Positions 33,855 to 42,364 of a stretch of 64,000 nt of DNA are shown here, piece by piece. The stretch spans positions 1-64,000 of the forward strand of contig MNUP01000033.1 of NCBI GenBank assembly GCA_001871075.1. The letters are read 5' to 3'. The position numbers were made by a program, and so were the translations under genes. How positions within the stretch are numbered: position 1 is the first letter of the stretch; every line of letters starts with the position of its first letter. The DNA comes from Candidatus Desantisbacteria bacterium CG1_02_49_89 (lineage in GTDB: Bacteria > Desantisbacteria > UBA1551). The notes under the pieces are model-generated. The model was given only the letters and a program-made list of their open reading frames with translations. It made no database searches and was not told the origin of the DNA.

Positions 33855-36475
33855 AGCCCTTCCAGCAGATATGCGGCGCACAGCCTCAAGCCCTGTAATT
33901 CACCCTCCCCTTCGCCAAACGCATGTCGAAGACCCATCTTTATAATAATGTCCGTATCTGTCATTTCAGCAAAATCCCACAACCTTTTTGCTTCAGCCGC
34001 TTTTTCATGAAGTGTTGTGTCGTCTATAAGCGGAAGGAGAAGGTTTACGATCTTGCTGCCCGCTATGCCTTCTATTATCTCAATGGCATTCGCCCTCGCC
34101 TCATGGTTGCGGTAGTCCCTCAGCCTCCTGACCGCGACTGTGAACGCATGCGATTTCTCGAACGCGCTCATGAGCCTGAGCACCTTGAACAATTTTCTTT
34201 CGTTCCTCATGTTAATGGAATGCAGGATAAGGCTGAATACCTCTGCCCTTGTTCCGGAACCGCCGCGCGCCAGTTCTTCAGATCTGCTCAAAATGTTAAG
34301 GTAAAAAATATTTTCGTAGATCAGTCTGATCTCATGGGTGCAGTAATCGATTATAGCCGGCAATGTACCGCTGTCGTTCCTCTTTATAAGTATAAAAGAC
34401 AACTCTTTCCTGGCAAGGCTGCTTCCGCCCTTCATTGAATCCAGCAGGAGCCTGGAAACGGTCACGTCCATCTTTTCCAGCGCCCTGGAAGCTTCCCGCC
34501 TTACCACCCTGTTTTTGTCGCCCAGGATCCTTATTAGCAGCTGCGCCGATTTTAACCCCCCTATTTTTTCAAACGCTCTCACCGTATAAAGCCTTACCTC
34601 GTCATCCGGATCGTCAACCATCTGTTCCATCAGAGGCAGTATCTCTGTGCCGCCTAATTCGCTCAGGGCGTAAAGGGTCCTGACCCGGTTTTCAGGGTCC
34701 GCGTCTTTCATCATTTTAGAAAGCACGCTCAGGCCCTTTTCCCTGTTCCCGTATTTCCAGAAGATAACAGCCGCGTTCGTTCTTACCCTGGGATTTTCAT
34801 CAACAAGCAGGGGCTCAGCGATATCCCTGGCGATCGTGGGGTCAAACCGCCCTATCGCCTCAACGGCGTTTGCCCTTATCCTCGGGTCCCGGCTGTTCAC
34901 AAAAGGAATGATGTCAAAAACACCCGTGAAATCAGCGGTATTGCCCAGCGCAAGTATGGCGCTTGCCCTGCGCCTCGGGTCACTGTTTTCATCCTTCAGG
35001 AAATCCAGGATTATGTCCGTGGACTGCTTTTTCCTTATCTTGCAGAGCATTTCCATGGCGAACAAGCTAACTTTTTCATTTTCGTCATAAAGAGCGGTTT
35101 TGAGGACATCCATACTTCTTCCCGTGCCCAGGTGTGAAATTTCATTCAGATAATCAGTCCGCTCGAAATAGCTCCTGTCCTCTATGCTCTGTATGAAGCT
35201 TTTCATGTAATTTTCTTTGACCCTGAACGAATAGTATATCCATCCGGCGCATAAAATTGTCCCTGTAATGATCAGGCCGGAAGTGCCGGCCGATCTTCCG
35301 AAGAAAAATATAAAAACGCCTGCCGCGAGCATTCCCGCCGGAACTATGAAACCTTCGTTGAACGTCAGGGCTTCTCTCCTGGCTTCTTCGGCAAGCGGAA
35401 GGAATATCAGCGGGTAAGCCGATTCGAATAGAGAGCCGCCGATCGCGTCCCTGAGGAACCTGACCGCGACAACAGGCATGAATCCCCGGTGAAAATTGAG
35501 CAACAGGAAACCCGCCCCTATCGTAACGGGCATCACAAGCATTGCGTTACCCACCCCCATGGTCTTTATAAGCTTTGAAACCACCAAAAGGACCAGGACA
35601 AGCGTTGCCGCGTAAAAATAACCGTAATAAGAACCGTAATAGACGGCCAGCCCGGTTTCCGACGGGAAAGCCCTGTTCAACTCTGTGTTGAACTGGAAAT
35701 CAAGTATTGTAGTTGCCGCGATAAAAAACAGGAAGCTCAAGCCTATGGCAACAAGCAGGCGGGACCTGCGGAACTGCGCTAACATCCTGCCGAAGGACCC
35801 AAGAACAGTTTCGGCGCGTGCCTGCCGCGCTGTTTTTTCCTCTGTCCCGGCTATCAGGAACCCCTGGGTGTATTTCATGACAAAAGCAATGGCAAAAAAG
35901 GAAAAAGACCAGAGCAGGACCAGGTTATTGGGGCTTGTAAGCGGGGCGATCGCCCTGGTCAGCACTCCACCCGTGCCTCCGCCTATCAGGCCCGCGCTTA
36001 CCACAAAGGCGAAAACACGTTTCCCTTCCCTTATATTGCAGATCCTCGTTGCCAGGGTCCAGAACTGCGTGTAATAGATCCATACAAAAAAAATGGCAGC
36101 CAGGTACAGTACCGTATAAAACCATTTGAAATGCAGCGCGATGCCCAGGCGGGCAACGAGTATGGAGAAAGCGAGGACCAGGAATGTGTTCTTAAGGATC
36201 GTGGTCTGCTTGAAGCGCGATATGAAAGGGAAATAAAGGAAGGAACCTGCCGCGATGAGCAAACCGTTCATTATGTAGATAGAGGGCAGGGATGACACAC
36301 CGACGTTCTTAAGGAAAAGGGATGTGGCGACGCTCATCCCGACCGTGCTGCCGAGCATCATTATGAAATTGAGTATGGAAAGATAAAAAAGCTTTTTCCA
36401 GTCCCTTTCGTGTATCTGGAAAACCCGGAGCGGGTAGTCCTTTAAGAATCCCAGCCCTTTTTTCAGGAAGTTCAT
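33851..36475 (-). CDS. MFS/nucleotide-transporter-like membrane protein with C-terminal HEAT repeats
   Basis: About 874 residues from the ATG at 36475; a TTG five codons earlier is less likely. The N-terminal ~430 residues hold about twelve membrane segments of MFS or ATP/ADP-translocase (Npt) character. The rest is soluble HEAT repeats (DFLKDENSDPRRRASAILAL, SRDPRIRANAVEAIGRF, DDPDDEVRLYTVRAFEKIGG, GDKNRVVRREASRALEKMD). No transported substrate is evident. It overlaps the convergent cNMP-binding gene by 4 bp. Confidence 0.85.
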   Translation of the reverse strand: MNFLKKGLGFLKDYPLRVFQIHERDWKKLFYLSILNFIMMLGSTVGMSVATSLFLKNVGVSSLPSIYIMNGLLIAAGSFLYFPFISRFKQTTILKNTFLVLAFSILVARLGIALHFKWFYTVLYLAAIFFVWIYYTQFWTLATRICNIREGKRVFAFVVSAGLIGGGTGGVLTRAIAPLTSPNNLVLLWSFSFFAIAFVMKYTQGFLIAGTEEKTARQARAETVLGSFGRMLAQFRRSRLLVAIGLSFLFFIAATTILDFQFNTELNRAFPSETGLAVYYGSYYGYFYAATLVLVLLVVSKLIKTMGVGNAMLVMPVTIGAGFLLLNFHRGFMPVVAVRFLRDAIGGSLFESAYPLIFLPLAEEARREALTFNEGFIVPAGMLAAGVFIFFFGRSAGTSGLIITGTILCAGWIYYSFRVKENYMKSFIQSIEDRSYFERTDYLNEISHLGTGRSMDVLKTALYDENEKVSLFAMEMLCKIRKKQSTDIILDFLKDENSDPRRRASAILALGNTADFTGVFDIIPFVNSRDPRIRANAVEAIGRFDPTIARDIAEPLLVDENPRVRTNAAVIFWKYGNREKGLSVLSKMMKDADPENRVRTLYALSELGGTEILPLMEQMVDDPDDEVRLYTVRAFEKIGGLKSAQLLIRILGDKNRVVRREASRALEKMDVTVSRLLLDSMKGGSSLARKELSFILIKRNDSGTLPAIIDYCTHEIRLIYENIFYLNILSRSEELARGGSGTRAEVFSLILHSINMRNERKLFKVLRLMSAFEKSHAFTVAVRRLRDYRNHEARANAIEIIEGIAGSKIVNLLLPLIDDTTLHEKAAEAKRLWDFAEMTDTDIIIKMGLRHAFGEGEGELQGLRLCAAYLLEGL

Positions 36476-36511
36476 TTCTGCCTGCGGCAACCGGCGCTAA
36501 AAGCGCTATTT

Positions 36512-37327
36512 TTATTTTACCGGCGGGCAATAAAGACCCGAGAACCACTTGGTATACAGTTCGTCGTATTTGCCGCTCAATTTCAGGTCTGAAATGAAAT
36601 AATTGAGCCATACCAGGAACTCCATATCCCCTTTGGGGACCGCTATCGAATAAACCTCATAGCTGAGCTGCTGCTGTAAAACTTTCCAGTTTGGGTGGGT
36701 CATGCACAGAGACTCAATGAAAGGCTTGTCGTAGATGAACGCGTCAACGTCCTTCCTGGTCAGCATCTGCACGGCTTCCGCGTCGCTTGCCGCCCTTATG
36801 ATCTTCGCTTTGTCGAATTTCTTATCCGCGACATCCTGGCCGGTTGTTCCTTCCACTGATACAATTTTCTTGCCCGGAGCGTTAAGCTGTCTCCAGTTGT
36901 CGATCTTCGTGTTCTTCTCGTTGACTATAACCATCAATCCTGTCGTGAAGTAAGGGTCGGTGAAGTTCACAAGGAACGCGCGGTCAAGCGTCCTTGTCAT
37001 GCCCGAGATTACCAGGTCAATTTCCCCTCCCAGCGCGGAAACAAGGTCCTCGTATTTCCCGTAATCCTTGATGACCAGTTCAACCTTAAGTGCGTTCGCG
37101 AGCTCCTTCGCGATATCCACGTCAAATCCGATGATCTCGCCGCTTTCATTTTTATACTCAAACGGCTTGAACCCGGAGCTCAAACCCACCCTGATCTTTC
37201 CCATGCTGCGTATATTGGAAAGGAGCTGGGGCACTGTCTGCGAAGTCTGCGACCGTGAGGTCCCGCACCATCCCGCGGCAATCACCGTAAGCAGTAAAAC
37301 TACCGCGATCTTCATGTTTTTTCTCAT
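36512..37327 (-). CDS. Periplasmic amino-acid-type solute-binding protein (SBP family 3)
   Basis: 271 residues with signal peptide MKIAVVLLLTVIAAGWCG. The family 3 pattern is clear: IRVGLSSGFKPFEYKNESGE, IIGFDVDIAKELANAL, NFTDPYFTTGLMVIV and a closing DELYTKWFSG. It should bind a polar amino acid for an ABC importer or act as a sensor partner. No permease or ATPase gene is adjacent. AAAGGAGGGACAGG precedes the start. Confidence 0.9.
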   Translation of the reverse strand: MRKNMKIAVVLLLTVIAAGWCGTSRSQTSQTVPQLLSNIRSMGKIRVGLSSGFKPFEYKNESGEIIGFDVDIAKELANALKVELVIKDYGKYEDLVSALGGEIDLVISGMTRTLDRAFLVNFTDPYFTTGLMVIVNEKNTKIDNWRQLNAPGKKIVSVEGTTGQDVADKKFDKAKIIRAASDAEAVQMLTRKDVDAFIYDKPFIESLCMTHPNWKVLQQQLSYEVYSIAVPKGDMEFLVWLNYFISDLKLSGKYDELYTKWFSGLYCPPVK

Positions 37328-37417
37328 CCTGTCCCTCCTTTAAACTTTACCTGGTTCTGCTTCATTTGTGAAAAAATGAGCCTTTTATTTATCGCAGTAG
37401 CGGATATCACCTCCCCG

Positions 37418-37627
37418 TTATTTTATTTTTTTCAGTTCCACATTAACCCACACGCCGCATTTCTGGCATTTAAATTTACCCCATACCGCTCCTTCATGTT
37501 CGTATTGCTCGACAGGCAGCAGCCTTCCCCCGCAGTCAGTTTTATAAAAAGCGCCGCTGCTTGCATCCTGCATCCTGCCCGTGTGGTAGTGTATATACTG
37601 TATCTGGTCTTTTTCAGGGACTTTCAT
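37418..37627 (-). CDS. Small zinc-ribbon-like protein
   Basis: 69 residues with TDCGG and CQKCG, a pattern suggesting one metal site. GGAG lies 8 bp before the ATG, which supports translation. A GCATCCT heptamer pair (about 37563-37576) lies in frame and gives GRMQDASS. The family is not recognised. It might be spurious, but the paired cysteines and ribosome site favour a real gene. Confidence 0.5.
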   Translation of the reverse strand: MKVPEKDQIQYIHYHTGRMQDASSGAFYKTDCGGRLLPVEQYEHEGAVWGKFKCQKCGVWVNVELKKIK

Positions 37628-37738
37628 AATTTTCTCCGCCCGAAAAAATGATTACACCGATTACGCAAGATGATTACGCGGATTCGATCTTGGTACTAAA
37701 CACAACTATGGATTTATACTTTGTAAACTTTGAAAACT
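37628..37738. repeat. Short intergenic repeat tract (GATTACACCGATTACGC, TGTAAACTTTG)
   Basis: Holds GATTACACCGATTACGCAAG and AAACTATG/TAAACTTTG motifs also seen near 29680-29790 and 62978-63050. Confidence 0.55.
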
Positions 37739-38689
37739 CTATAAACTATGTAAACTTGTTATCGTGGTTTTCCGTGCGAGCCTGCTTACGTCGGCAGGGC
37801 GGCAAAGCGCTGTTCCCTTGCGGATCGACGAAGCTGTCCCGCAGGCAATGCCCTGCCGCAGGCTTTCCTCGATCCCCTTATTATTCATATATGCGTGCGT
37901 GAAACCCGCTACAACCGCATCACCGGACCCCACTCCGCTTCTTTTCAGCCTTACGGGCGGCCGAAGGCGCCACAACCTGCCTTTTGACGCTGCCATTATG
38001 CCCCTTGCTCCCCAGGAAATTATCGCTATTTCGCTGTGGCATGCAAGAATGCATGCGGCTTCCGCAAGTTCTTCTTCAGAACATATCCTGAAAACTCTGC
38101 CTGTGATCCTTTTAAGGAGCCTTTCGGCTTCGAATATGTTCGGTTTGATCAAAAAGGGTTTTTCTTTTACCCCTCTGAAAAATGGCTCACCGTCGCTGTC
38201 AAGGACCGTTTTTGTACCCGTCCGGCGCATCAGCCTGATGATGCGGGCGTAAATATCTTCGTCTGTCCCCGCGGGTATGCTGCCTGATATTATAAGGCAG
38301 TCCCTTCGGGTAAGCGCTGATAGTTTTGAAAACAGCTTCCTGAAATCGCCTGCCTTGACAGAAGGCCCGTCTTCGTTTATTTTTATCTGCCCGCGTTTCC
38401 CGGTTATTTCTATGCTGATGTTGGAGCGGTTATCGCCTGCTATCCTGACAAAATCAGTCCGGACGCCTTCTTTTTTCAACAGTTCGCAGATCTTGGTTCC
38501 CGTGTACCCGCCTATAAATCCGTATGCAACCGTGCTTCCTTTAAGCCTGCGGATAATGCGGGAAATATTAATTCCCTTTCCTCCGGGATCCCTCTGTATC
38601 TCAGGTACCCTGTTTATATCCCTGAGATCGACTTTTTTCAAAGAAGCTGTCAGGTCCAAAGATGGGTTGAGCGTTAAGGTCGCTATCAT
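37739..38689 (-). CDS. PfkB-family 1-phosphofructokinase/tagatose-6-phosphate kinase
   Basis: 316 residues, normal size. It starts MIATLTLNPSLDLTASL like FruK/LacC. The first signature is RDPGGKGINISRIIRRL and the second includes SGVGSGDAVVAGF with the catalytic Asp. It phosphorylates a sugar phosphate (fructose-1-P or tagatose-6-P) with ATP. No PTS gene is near, so the exact substrate is open. The C-terminal tail runs into a repeat tract. Confidence 0.85.
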   Translation of the reverse strand: MIATLTLNPSLDLTASLKKVDLRDINRVPEIQRDPGGKGINISRIIRRLKGSTVAYGFIGGYTGTKICELLKKEGVRTDFVRIAGDNRSNISIEITGKRGQIKINEDGPSVKAGDFRKLFSKLSALTRRDCLIISGSIPAGTDEDIYARIIRLMRRTGTKTVLDSDGEPFFRGVKEKPFLIKPNIFEAERLLKRITGRVFRICSEEELAEAACILACHSEIAIISWGARGIMAASKGRLWRLRPPVRLKRSGVGSGDAVVAGFTHAYMNNKGIEESLRQGIACGTASSIRKGTALCRPADVSRLARKTTITSLHSL

Positions 38690-38697
38690 AACTTCAG

Positions 38698-38728
38698 ATC
38701 CTGGATACTGGATGCAAGATGCTGGATA
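38698..38728. repeat. Heptamer array (ATACTGG type x4)
   Basis: ATCCTGG, ATACTGG, ATGCAAG, ATGCTGG, then ATAAAAT. Confidence 0.85.
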
Positions 38729-38784
38729 AAATCAATTTGAAGGTTGTGTGGGAATAAAAACCGAAAATAGAACAATGGAAAATA

Positions 38785-38875
38785 GACCGTCCCGACCGTA
38801 GCCCGCCACGGTTATTGGCGGGCGCAGGTCCCTGTGTTAAGTTCCGGATTTATAGGAACTACAGGGATCGGGACT
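38785..38875. repeat. 91-bp composite hairpin element, copy 1
   Basis: Near-identical to 54609-54697. Contains GCCCGCCACGGTTATTGGCGGGC and AGTTCC/GGAACT stems. Both copies sit 3' of a tRNA. Confidence 0.9.
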
Positions 38876-39013
38876 CCAGATTCTTCGCGGAGCGAATGCA
38901 AGTAAGCAAACACTGAGAATAGAGAATTGAAAATAGACCGCAATGTCGCTTTGTCTTTTCTATTCTCGATTTTCTATTGCTCCATTGCTCTAGTCCCGAT
39001 CTTATATCGGGAC

Positions 39014-39095
39014 TGCCGAGGGCGGGATTTGAACCCGCAAGGGTTACCCCATACGCCCCTTAAACGTACGTGTCTGCCAGTTCCACCACCTCGGC
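39014..39095 (-). tRNA. tRNA-Leu(AAG)
   Basis: Acceptor GCCGAGG/CCTCGGC, discriminator A, long variable arm GGGG/CCCT, T-arm GCGGG/CCCGC. The anticodon stem TACGT/GCGTA closes with a T-G pair, leaving loop TTAAGGG and anticodon AAG. Bacteria usually have GAG here. Leu identity is firm; the anticodon depends on the T-G closing pair. Confidence 0.85.
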
Positions 39096-39143
39096 TAATA
39101 ATCTATTGCTCTATTTTCTATTGCTCTGCTTGAAGGGGTTTAT

Positions 39144-40121
39144 CTAATAATTAATACATCTTACGAAGTGTCCTTTACTAACTTCTTTAAAGTCAATACT
39201 ATTGCTTTTGCATTTATCCGAAGATTTTTGGCATCTCCCGTAGTACTTACAGCAGCAGTCTTCGAAGGTCTTGTCCGTATCTCCGGTATCCGTATTTATT
39301 CCTACTCCTTTTTCTTCTGCCAACCCCCCGGCGCTGGCAAGCAGGAGTTTTGTATAAGGATGGAGCGGGTTATCGTACATTTCGGAAGCAGGCGCTGTTT
39401 CCATTATCCTGCCTGCATACATGACCGCGATCCTGTCGCTTATATACCTTACAACCCCCAGGTCGTGCGATATGAAAAGGTAAGTCAGAGAAAATTTCCT
39501 CTGCAGTTCGACCATCAGGTTTATTATCTGCGCCTGAATGGATACGTCCAGAGAGGAAACAGGTTCGTCAGCCACAATAAATTCGGGGTTTATAGCAAGG
39601 GCTCTTGCTATACCGATCCTCTGGCGCTGGCCGCCGGAGAACTCGTGGGGATACTTATTCATGTCGTTCCTGTCAAGCCCCACAAGGTCCAGCAGTCCGC
39701 AGGCCCTATTCTTGATATCCGCCGGCGGAATGCCGTGAACGCGCAGTATCTCATTCAGAACCGATTTCAGGGTGAGCCTTGGGTTCAGAGAGGCGTAAGG
39801 GTCCTGAAAAATGATCTGCATCCTGCCGCGGATCTTTCTCAGATCTTTCTTGCTCAACTCTCTGAGATTAACGCCATCAAAATAAATATCCCCCTCATCA
39901 GGCTCAATGAGCCGCAGGATCAGCCTTGCAAGCGTTGATTTCCCGCAGCCTGACTCCCCTACCAGTCCCAGGGTTTCGCCCCTGGAAATATTGAGCGTTA
40001 CCTTGTTAACAGCCCTGACAAACCCTCTGTTCCCGCGGAGGTTTTTTTCAACAGGAAAAAATTTGCTGAGATCCCTTGTTTCTAACAGAAAACCATTGTT
40101 GCCGGAACCGTTGTTCTGCAT
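39144..40121 (-). CDS. Oligopeptide/dipeptide ABC transporter ATPase (OppF/DppF type)
   Basis: 325 residues. Walker A GESGCGKST, Q-loop FQDPYASLNPR, signature FSGGQRQRIGIARAL, Walker B FIVADEPVSSLD. It ends with the oligopeptide-specific C-terminal extension rich in Cys (CCCKYYGRCQKSSDKCKS), which often holds an iron-sulfur cluster. It energises peptide import. The partner permeases, OppD and binding protein are absent from the window. It ends 48 bp before tRNA-Leu. Confidence 0.9.
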   Translation of the reverse strand: MQNNGSGNNGFLLETRDLSKFFPVEKNLRGNRGFVRAVNKVTLNISRGETLGLVGESGCGKSTLARLILRLIEPDEGDIYFDGVNLRELSKKDLRKIRGRMQIIFQDPYASLNPRLTLKSVLNEILRVHGIPPADIKNRACGLLDLVGLDRNDMNKYPHEFSGGQRQRIGIARALAINPEFIVADEPVSSLDVSIQAQIINLMVELQRKFSLTYLFISHDLGVVRYISDRIAVMYAGRIMETAPASEMYDNPLHPYTKLLLASAGGLAEEKGVGINTDTGDTDKTFEDCCCKYYGRCQKSSDKCKSNSIDFKEVSKGHFVRCINY

Positions 40122-40135
40122 AATTGCCGTAAGGC

Positions 40136-41005
40136 TCAGCCGTTACCAAGCGTTTTTAAAAGGGCTTTTCGCATAATATCGACAGGCGCCTGCCGGCCTG
40201 TCCAGATCTCAAATGCGAGAGCGCCCTGGTATAAAAGCATGCCCAGACCGTTGGAAGTTTGTATCCCGCATGAAGCCGCTGTCCTGAGAAGCCTGGTTTT
40301 CGCGGGGCTGTAAATAACGTCATAGACCAACTGCAAAGAACCGGCTTTTTTAAAAAATTCGCACGGGAGAAGAACAGGATCGTCTGCGTGCATTCCTACC
40401 GGAGTGGTATTGACCAGAAGGTGGATCCGGCCTGCTTCCGCGACAGGCACTGATCTGCCGAGAAGGAAAGTTCTTATATTTATTCCCAGGCGTTTTTTTA
40501 CATCGCCTGCCAGCTGTTTTAACTCCTGTTTTATGGGGCTTGTGACAGTGATCTCACCGGCTCCGCATGATGCCAGTTTTATTACAACCGCCCTTGCTGC
40601 CCCTCCTGCCCCGAGTATCAGGACATTCTTTTTGCGGGGGTTGAAATTACAGTCTTTCTTCAGGGAAAGGATAAAGCCTTTCCCGTCCGTGTTATACCCG
40701 AAAAGACCGCCCGCATTTACCTTTACCGTATTTACCGCGCCGATCAATTTTACCTCTCTGTCCCGCCAGCTGAGGTATTTTAAGGCATCCACTTTATGCG
40801 GGATCGTCAGGTTCACTCCCTTTATATCCAGCGCAAACAGACCCTTAAGGGCTATCCCGAGGCCTGATCTGCTCACGTGGAACGGAACATAGGCATAATC
40901 GAGGCCCAGGCTGCGGAATGCGGCATTGTGCATAGAAGGAGACAGGCTGTGCTCAACCGGGTCCCCGAAAATCCCTACAATTCTGGTCCTGCCGCTTATA
41001 TCCAT
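40136..41005 (-). CDS. aroE: Shikimate dehydrogenase
   Basis: Reduces 3-dehydroshikimate to shikimate with NADPH in aromatic amino-acid synthesis. 289 residues. Substrate site SLSPSMHNAAF, catalytic Lys in NLTIPHKVDAL, Asp in YNTDGKGF and cofactor loop GAGGAARAV are all present. No other shikimate-pathway gene is here. It lies between the bactofilin and oppF genes with short gaps, so one transcript is likely. Confidence 0.95.
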   Translation of the reverse strand: MDISGRTRIVGIFGDPVEHSLSPSMHNAAFRSLGLDYAYVPFHVSRSGLGIALKGLFALDIKGVNLTIPHKVDALKYLSWRDREVKLIGAVNTVKVNAGGLFGYNTDGKGFILSLKKDCNFNPRKKNVLILGAGGAARAVVIKLASCGAGEITVTSPIKQELKQLAGDVKKRLGINIRTFLLGRSVPVAEAGRIHLLVNTTPVGMHADDPVLLPCEFFKKAGSLQLVYDVIYSPAKTRLLRTAASCGIQTSNGLGMLLYQGALAFEIWTGRQAPVDIMRKALLKTLGNG

Positions 41006-41006
41006 T

Positions 41007-41348
41007 CTATTGATGTTCCTTTTCTTCTGATCTTAACTCGCACTTGCCGGTGAAATAGGCACCTTCCCTGATCGTGGAACTGCTTGCCCTGATGTCCCCC
41101 CTCAGTTCGCCGCCCGGCTGTATCTCAACGCCCTGTTTCGCTTCGACATTGCCGTCAAGCTTTCCGTAGATTATAAGGTTAGAGCATTTGACATCGGCTT
41201 TTATGACAGCGGTTTTCCCTATGATTATAGTGCTTCCTATGATATTCCCCGCAAATTTCCCGTCCAGGCGTATCATGCCGTCGCATATAAGCTCGCCGTT
41301 CAGGGTTGTTCCTTCGCCCAGGATCGTTTCGAATTTCTCTCCGTTCAT
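41007..41348 (-). CDS. Bactofilin
   Basis: 113 residues, a polymer-forming cytoskeletal beta-helix. It shows the regular hexad pattern with IIGSTIIIGKTAVIKADVKC, LIIYGKLDGNVEAK and ELRGDIRASS. It lies 1 bp after the M23 peptidase gene, a common pairing in which bactofilin positions a peptidoglycan hydrolase and so shapes the cell. Confidence 0.95.
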   Translation of the reverse strand: MNGEKFETILGEGTTLNGELICDGMIRLDGKFAGNIIGSTIIIGKTAVIKADVKCSNLIIYGKLDGNVEAKQGVEIQPGGELRGDIRASSSTIREGAYFTGKCELRSEEKEHQ

Positions 41349-41349
41349 T

Positions 41350-42267
41350 TTAGTAGAGGTATTTAAACGGGTTCACGTGTTTGCCGTTCACCCGTATTTC
41401 ATAATGCACGTGCGGACCTGTAGTGTGCCCGCTTGTCCCGACTTTTGCTATAATTTCGCCTTTTTTTACGAACTGCCCGGCTCTAACGGTGTTTGCGGAA
41501 TTGTGGCCGTACCAGGTCTGTATGCCTCTTCCGTGGTCGATCACAACCAGCCTTCCATAGCTGGCTTTCCACCCGCTGAACTCCACCATGCCGTCAGCCG
41601 CCGACCTTATGGAAGAGCCGTATAATGTAGCTATATCTATTCCCGAATGGAACTCCCTGTTGCCCTTGAATGTCCTCCAGCCATACCTGGAAGTTATCCA
41701 TCCCCTTATCGGCCAGCGGTTGGGCGTTACCTTTATGAAAGAGACTTGAGATTTCAGGAATTCGGTAAGGTCTGTGAGGACGTTCCTGCTGCCACGCAGC
41801 TCTTTTTTCAGCTTGTTGATGTCCTCGTCCAGTCTTTTTACAAGTTCGGGGTCGGGAGCGTCTGTTCCGCCGGTATAGGCGCCGATGCCCATTTTTTCCG
41901 CGCTTCTGGAATCCGCGTATGGAAGCGGCGGGGAAGGAGCTTTGCTGCGCTTCAGCACTCCTTTAAGGTCGCTTGCTTTTCTGTCCAGGTTCTTCAGCTC
42001 TCCCATCTGTTTCTTCAGACTTTCCACCTCTCTTGCGAATTCAAGGGTTTTCTGGACCTGGTCCTTGTAGATCTCCTCCCTTACGCGCAACTCGGTAACC
42101 TCGTTTTTAATGATCTTGTAATTTCTGGCAAAGAAATACGTGCCGAACGCCAGGCCTATCAAAACGTAAAGGAATATCCTGCCTGTGCTGGTGGGAAGCT
42201 TCAGGTTGAATATCTTTTTGTTGTCATGCGGAACAATAAGTATCGAAAAAAATTTCTTCTCTGCCAT
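41350..42267 (-). CDS. M23 (LytM-type) peptidoglycan endopeptidase, membrane anchored
   Basis: The start is the ATG at 42267 with AAAGGAGATTGG before it; a TTG nine codons upstream is spurious. Cytoplasmic tail, one membrane segment (about residues 23-43), a coiled coil (60-180) and the M23 domain. The zinc ligands are in FHSGIDIA and GPHVHYEIRV, plus the GHN loop. It cleaves peptide cross-links in the periplasm. It pairs with the bactofilin. Confidence 0.95.
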   Translation of the reverse strand: MAEKKFFSILIVPHDNKKIFNLKLPTSTGRIFLYVLIGLAFGTYFFARNYKIIKNEVTELRVREEIYKDQVQKTLEFAREVESLKKQMGELKNLDRKASDLKGVLKRSKAPSPPLPYADSRSAEKMGIGAYTGGTDAPDPELVKRLDEDINKLKKELRGSRNVLTDLTEFLKSQVSFIKVTPNRWPIRGWITSRYGWRTFKGNREFHSGIDIATLYGSSIRSAADGMVEFSGWKASYGRLVVIDHGRGIQTWYGHNSANTVRAGQFVKKGEIIAKVGTSGHTTGPHVHYEIRVNGKHVNPFKYLY

Positions 42268-42364
42268 CCAATCTCCTTTATGTAACCTTATCAATTAATA
42301 TAGTATTCTTATATTATATATGCTTTTTTCTGTCTGTCAAGAGAAAAAATCATCCAGCGATTGT

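Larger units (their letters stand above)
38690..39013. repeat. Gene-free tRNA-linked repeat block
   Basis: In order: heptamer array (38698-38728), GACCGTCCCGACCG-type element (38785-38875), TTCGCGGAGCGAA hairpin (38882-38895), CTATTGCTCC tracts, and the hairpin AGTCCCGAT/ATCGGGACT (38992-39014) next to tRNA-Leu. Confidence 0.8.
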
